A DNA stretch of 64,000 bases from DATBFG01 sp036558645 (lineage in GTDB: Bacteria > Acidobacteriota > Terriglobia > Terriglobales > Acidobacteriaceae). Of this stretch, positions 60,961 to 64,000 are shown piece after piece. The notes under the pieces are model-generated. The model was not told the origin of the DNA and searched no databases. It worked only from the letters and a program-made list of their open reading frames with translations. Location: positions 1 to 64,000 of the forward strand of contig DATBFG010000006.1 in assembly GCA_036558645.1 (NCBI GenBank), read 5' to 3'. Numbering within the stretch: position 1 is the first letter of the stretch; each line of letters opens with the position of its first letter. Made by a program: the position numbers and the translations under genes.

Positions 60961-62952
60961 GTGCTGCTTCGGCGGGTGTTAGCACCTCTCTGTGTACCAA
61001 CCCTCCTGATCTTGGGAATTCTAAGCGGTTTCACTACACTCATGGCGGCGAGCGAGTTCCAGCCTATCTCTCCGGATGAGCTCAGCATGACCAGCGAGCC
61101 CCTTGCGCCCGGAGCCCCAGCGGTCATCCTTTATCGCGAAGTGGACCGTGATGATAGCGGCCTTGCCGCTCATGAGAACAACTATGTTCGGATAAAGATC
61201 CTCAAGGAGGAAGGCCGTAAATACGCGGATATTGAGATCCCTTTCTTCAAAGGGTCCGGTAACAACATCGTCAAAATCGGTGCGCGCACCATCCAGCCCA
61301 ACGGATCTATCGTAAATTTCGACGGCAAGGTCTTCGAGAAATCAATCGTCAAGGCCAAAGGCCTGAAATACATGGCCAAGACTTTTACCTTGCCCGCCGT
61401 ACAAATCGGCAGTGTGATCGAGTATTACTACACGCTCGATCTCAGCGAGTACTATATTTTTGATTCTCATTGGATCTTAAACGACGACTTGTTCACCAAG
61501 AGTGCGCGCTTTTCGCTGAAACCTTACACTACGCCTTACGCCCACGTCGCTGTGCGCTGGGTCTGGCAAGGCTTGCCACCAGGCACTGCGCCGCCGAAAG
61601 AAGGTCCTGACCACATCATCCGGCTGCAGGTGAGCAATATGCCTGCCTTTACAACCGAAGACTACATGCCTCCGGAGAATGAGGTGAAGTCGAGGGTGGA
61701 TTTCATCTACAGCGACGAATTCGAAAAGGACGCCGACACCTTCTGGAAGAAGAAGGGCAAGCAATATCATGACAACGTTGAAAGCTTCGTTAATAAGAAG
61801 AAAGCGATGGAGCAGGCGGTGTCGCAGATTGTCTCACCGGGAGATAGTCCGGAAGTAAAACTGCAGAAGATCTACACGCGCGTGCAGCAGATTCGTAATA
61901 CTTCCTACGAGATACAACGGACCCAGCAGGAAGAAAAACGCGCCAATGAGAAGGAAGCTTCCAACGTCGAGGATGTCTGGAAGCGAGGTTATGGCGATGG
62001 CGTACAACTGACCTGGCTATTTCTAGGCCTCGCCCGCGCCGCCGGCTTCGAAGCTTACGCCGTGATGGCTTCTGACCGCAGCAACTATTTCTTCTCACCA
62101 AACACCATGGATGAACATCAACTCGATGCCAATGTGGTCCTGGTAAAGGTGAACGGAAAGGACATGTATTTCGATCCCGGTGCGGCCTTTACTCCGTTCG
62201 CGCTATTGGAGTGGTCGGAGACTGGAGTGCAGGGTTTGCGCCTGGACAAGGATGGCGGAAGCTGGGTGCGCACTGTACTTCCTTTCCCAACCGAATCGCG
62301 TATCGAACGAAAGGCGGATCTGACGTTGTCGGAAACCGGTGACCTGGAGGGCAAGCTAACCATCACCTTCACCGGCCTCGAGGCCATGGACAGGCGCCTC
62401 GACGAACGAAACGAAGATGAGGCCGACCGCAAGAAATATCTTGAAGATCAGGCCCATGAGTATATCCCTGCAGGTTGTGACATCGACCTTACGAACAAGC
62501 CTGACTGGACCAGTTCCTCTTCAACCTTGATTGCCGAGTATGCCCTGAAAATCCCTGGATGGGTTTCCGGCAGCGGCAGAAGGGCGATGTTACCGATTGG
62601 ACTCTTCACAGCAACCGAACGCCATCTGTTCGACCACACAAACCGCGTTCAGCCGATCTATTTTCGTTTCCCTTCCGAAAAAGTGGATGACGTGAAAATC
62701 ACGCTTCCTGTTGGATGGGAAGTAACCAGCATGCCCGCTCCCAAGGACCAGGCCGGTGGCAAGATCATCTTATACGCGTCAAAGGTCGAGAGCGACAAAG
62801 GCGCGGTTCATCTCAGTCGCAAGCTGAGCATGGATGTTCTCTTGCTCGATGCAAAATCTTATCCGGCATTGCGTGATTTCTTTCAGATCGTGAGGACCAG
62901 CGATGAAGCTCAAGTCGTCTTGCAGCCGATTGGAGCGAGCGCAAAGAAATAG
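60961..62952 (+). CDS. Secreted DUF3857/transglutaminase-like protein, catalytic residues lost
   Basis: 663 aa from the GTG at 60961, with GGGGAG eight bases upstream; an earlier in-frame TTG at 60946 would lengthen the signal. Signal peptide about 1-30. DUF3857 (about 45-235: YVRIKILKEEGRKYADIEIPF, AVQIGSVIEYYYTL) and a transglutaminase-core fold (about 270-410). At the catalytic position G-D-C-K-D of the neighbour this protein has G-D-G347-V-Q, and the catalytic His is not visible (LDANVVLV). The Asp (YFDPG) remains. It is therefore probably a binding protein. The C-terminal DUF2569-like beta region (about 440-650) follows. Overlaps the next gene by 50 bp. Confidence 0.82.
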   Translation: MLLRRVLAPLCVPTLLILGILSGFTTLMAASEFQPISPDELSMTSEPLAPGAPAVILYREVDRDDSGLAAHENNYVRIKILKEEGRKYADIEIPFFKGSGNNIVKIGARTIQPNGSIVNFDGKVFEKSIVKAKGLKYMAKTFTLPAVQIGSVIEYYYTLDLSEYYIFDSHWILNDDLFTKSARFSLKPYTTPYAHVAVRWVWQGLPPGTAPPKEGPDHIIRLQVSNMPAFTTEDYMPPENEVKSRVDFIYSDEFEKDADTFWKKKGKQYHDNVESFVNKKKAMEQAVSQIVSPGDSPEVKLQKIYTRVQQIRNTSYEIQRTQQEEKRANEKEASNVEDVWKRGYGDGVQLTWLFLGLARAAGFEAYAVMASDRSNYFFSPNTMDEHQLDANVVLVKVNGKDMYFDPGAAFTPFALLEWSETGVQGLRLDKDGGSWVRTVLPFPTESRIERKADLTLSETGDLEGKLTITFTGLEAMDRRLDERNEDEADRKKYLEDQAHEYIPAGCDIDLTNKPDWTSSSSTLIAEYALKIPGWVSGSGRRAMLPIGLFTATERHLFDHTNRVQPIYFRFPSEKVDDVKITLPVGWEVTSMPAPKDQAGGKIILYASKVESDKGAVHLSRKLSMDVLLLDAKSYPALRDFFQIVRTSDEAQVVLQPIGASAKK

Positions 62953-64000
62953 TCGCGGCTTACTGCGTCTTATTTTTTCAGTGGCGATCCTGGCGCTTGC
63001 CTTACCTGTGCCCGCCTGGTCGGGGGATGCCCCTGGCTGGATGCACAACCTCGTCAATGCGCCGTTGCCGGCACACGATGAGAAGACCGACGCAGTTCTT
63101 CTCTATTCGGAGGAAAGTGTCAACGTCGTCTCTGCAGACAAGATCAAGATCGTCCAACGTGAGGCCTACAAAATTCTGCGCCCTGGCGGGCGCGAGCGTG
63201 GCGCAGTAAGTGTTTTCTTAAATTCCAACCGCAAGGTGACCTCTCTGCATGGTTGGTGCATTCCGGCATCCGGTAAAGATTACGAAGTAAAAGATAAAGA
63301 TGCGTTGGAGGTATCCCCACCGAAGATCGCCGGCGGCGAATTGATCAACGATGTAAGAGTCAGGATTCTTCGCATTCCAGCGTCCGACCCTGGAAACATC
63401 GTGGGTTATGAGTACGAGGTAGAAGAGCATCCGCTCGTGCTGCAGAACATATGGTTTGTCCAGGGTGAAGATCCGGTCGCCGAAGGGCACTACTCGCTGC
63501 AACTGCCGACCGGCTGGGAATATAAGGCTGCCTGGATCAATTATCCCGAGAATCAACCCGAGTTAGCGGGCAGCAATCAATGGCGCTGGAGTGTGCGCGA
63601 CGTTAAGGCCGTCCATAAGGAAGACGACATGCCTCCGTTTCGAGCCGTCGCCGCGCACATGCTCGTGTACTTTTATCCGCCATCCAGCACTCTCAGCAAC
63701 AGTTTTACTACATGGCAACAGATGGGAAACTGGTACCAGGGCCTTACGGCCGGTCGCACCGACGCCTCGCCGGAAATCAAGCAGAAGGTCGCGGAGCTAA
63801 CTTCTTCCCTTCCAAAACAACTGGACAAGATCAAGGCTCTAGCTCGATTTGTCCAGAAGGACATCCGGTATGTAGCGATTGAACTCGGAATTGGAGGACT
63901 TCAGCCGCATCCGGCTGCCGAGGTATACACGCACCGCTACGGCGATTGCAAGGACAAAGCCACTCTGCTGGCTTCCATGTTGCGCGAGATCGGGATTGAT
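62903..64000 (+). CDS. Secreted DUF3857/transglutaminase protein, 3' truncated
   Basis: 366 codons are visible, and the gene runs off the window. The ATG at 62903 lies inside the end of the preceding gene, with GAGG upstream; the product begins with a signal peptide (about 1-40: basic stretch, then LLRLIFSVAILALALPVPAWSG). DUF3857 follows (about 45-250: VNVVSADKIKIVQREAYKILRPGG, VGYEYEVEEHPLVLQ), then a transglutaminase-core (about 290 on) with the intact catalytic Cys: Y-G-D-C349-K-D-K-A-T-L-L-A-S-M-L. The His and Asp lie past the end. A paralog of the preceding gene, at the same residue spacing. Probably a periplasmic peptidase or cross-linking enzyme. Confidence 0.85.
   Translation, partial: MKLKSSCSRLERAQRNSRGLLRLIFSVAILALALPVPAWSGDAPGWMHNLVNAPLPAHDEKTDAVLLYSEESVNVVSADKIKIVQREAYKILRPGGRERGAVSVFLNSNRKVTSLHGWCIPASGKDYEVKDKDALEVSPPKIAGGELINDVRVRILRIPASDPGNIVGYEYEVEEHPLVLQNIWFVQGEDPVAEGHYSLQLPTGWEYKAAWINYPENQPELAGSNQWRWSVRDVKAVHKEDDMPPFRAVAAHMLVYFYPPSSTLSNSFTTWQQMGNWYQGLTAGRTDASPEIKQKVAELTSSLPKQLDKIKALARFVQKDIRYVAIELGIGGLQPHPAAEVYTHRYGDCKDKATLLASMLREIGID

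Overview
This 64-kb window reads as chromosomal DNA of a free-living Gram-negative-type bacterium, most likely an Acidobacteriota (Koribacter/Terriglobia-like). I infer this from moderately high GC, an outer-membrane secretin, an OmpA-like protein, lipoproteins, many two-component proteins, and several secreted proteins of a kind I associate with acidobacteria. No marker gene is present to prove the phylum. I found no rRNA, tRNA, insertion sequence, phage gene or CRISPR array. Genes are densely packed in short operons on both strands.

Layout. 1-1738: end of a MoxR/ChlI-like AAA+ gene and its VWA partner. 1859-3427: a CDGSH iron-sulfur protein and a GT4 glycosyltransferase. 3557-7506: a PAS hybrid kinase, an NtrC-type sigma-54 activator and a small pseudo-receiver/pseudo-kinase protein. 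7702-12314: a lipoprotein, a BNR-repeat secreted protein and an OmpA-like protein, with clear terminators. 12624-16732: a second NtrC regulator and membrane kinase operon. 16746-23146: a TPR protein, an ArnT-like membrane glycosyltransferase, a methyltransferase-like protein, an MFS exporter, FabI and a secreted protein. 23168-26867: TsaE, a PilZ-like protein, the bifunctional NAD(P)HX repair enzyme and a K+ channel with an RCK domain. 26950-30058: two APC permeases. 30130-33884: thiE-accC-accB-peptidase, read right to left. 33935-34858: a luciferase-like oxidoreductase. 34982-40440: a pilMNOPQ operon headed by a small HTH gene. 40866-47099: a hydrolase/TPR protein, a CPA2 antiporter, an ABC exporter and a DHA2 exporter.

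The most unusual part is 47210-51188. Four tightly coupled minus-strand genes encode a receiver/flavin-reductase fusion, a cyclic-nucleotide-binding histidine kinase, a UBP-type zinc finger and a stand-alone diadenylate cyclase domain. This looks like one signalling unit joining a nucleotide/flavin input, His-Asp phosphotransfer and c-di-AMP output.

Next comes 52714-60714. A 2114-residue soluble hybrid kinase contains eleven tandem 92-residue HAMP repeats, GAF, kinase and three receivers. It is followed by a receiver-PAS-HisKA_3 kinase. The window ends with two overlapping DUF3857/transglutaminase-like secreted proteins; the first has lost its catalytic residues and the second runs off the end.

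Signal transduction dominates: six histidine kinases or kinase-like proteins, two sigma-54 activators, a putative c-di-AMP synthase and a PilZ-like protein. Potassium and proton transport genes, which are classical c-di-AMP targets, lie in the same window but not in the same operon.
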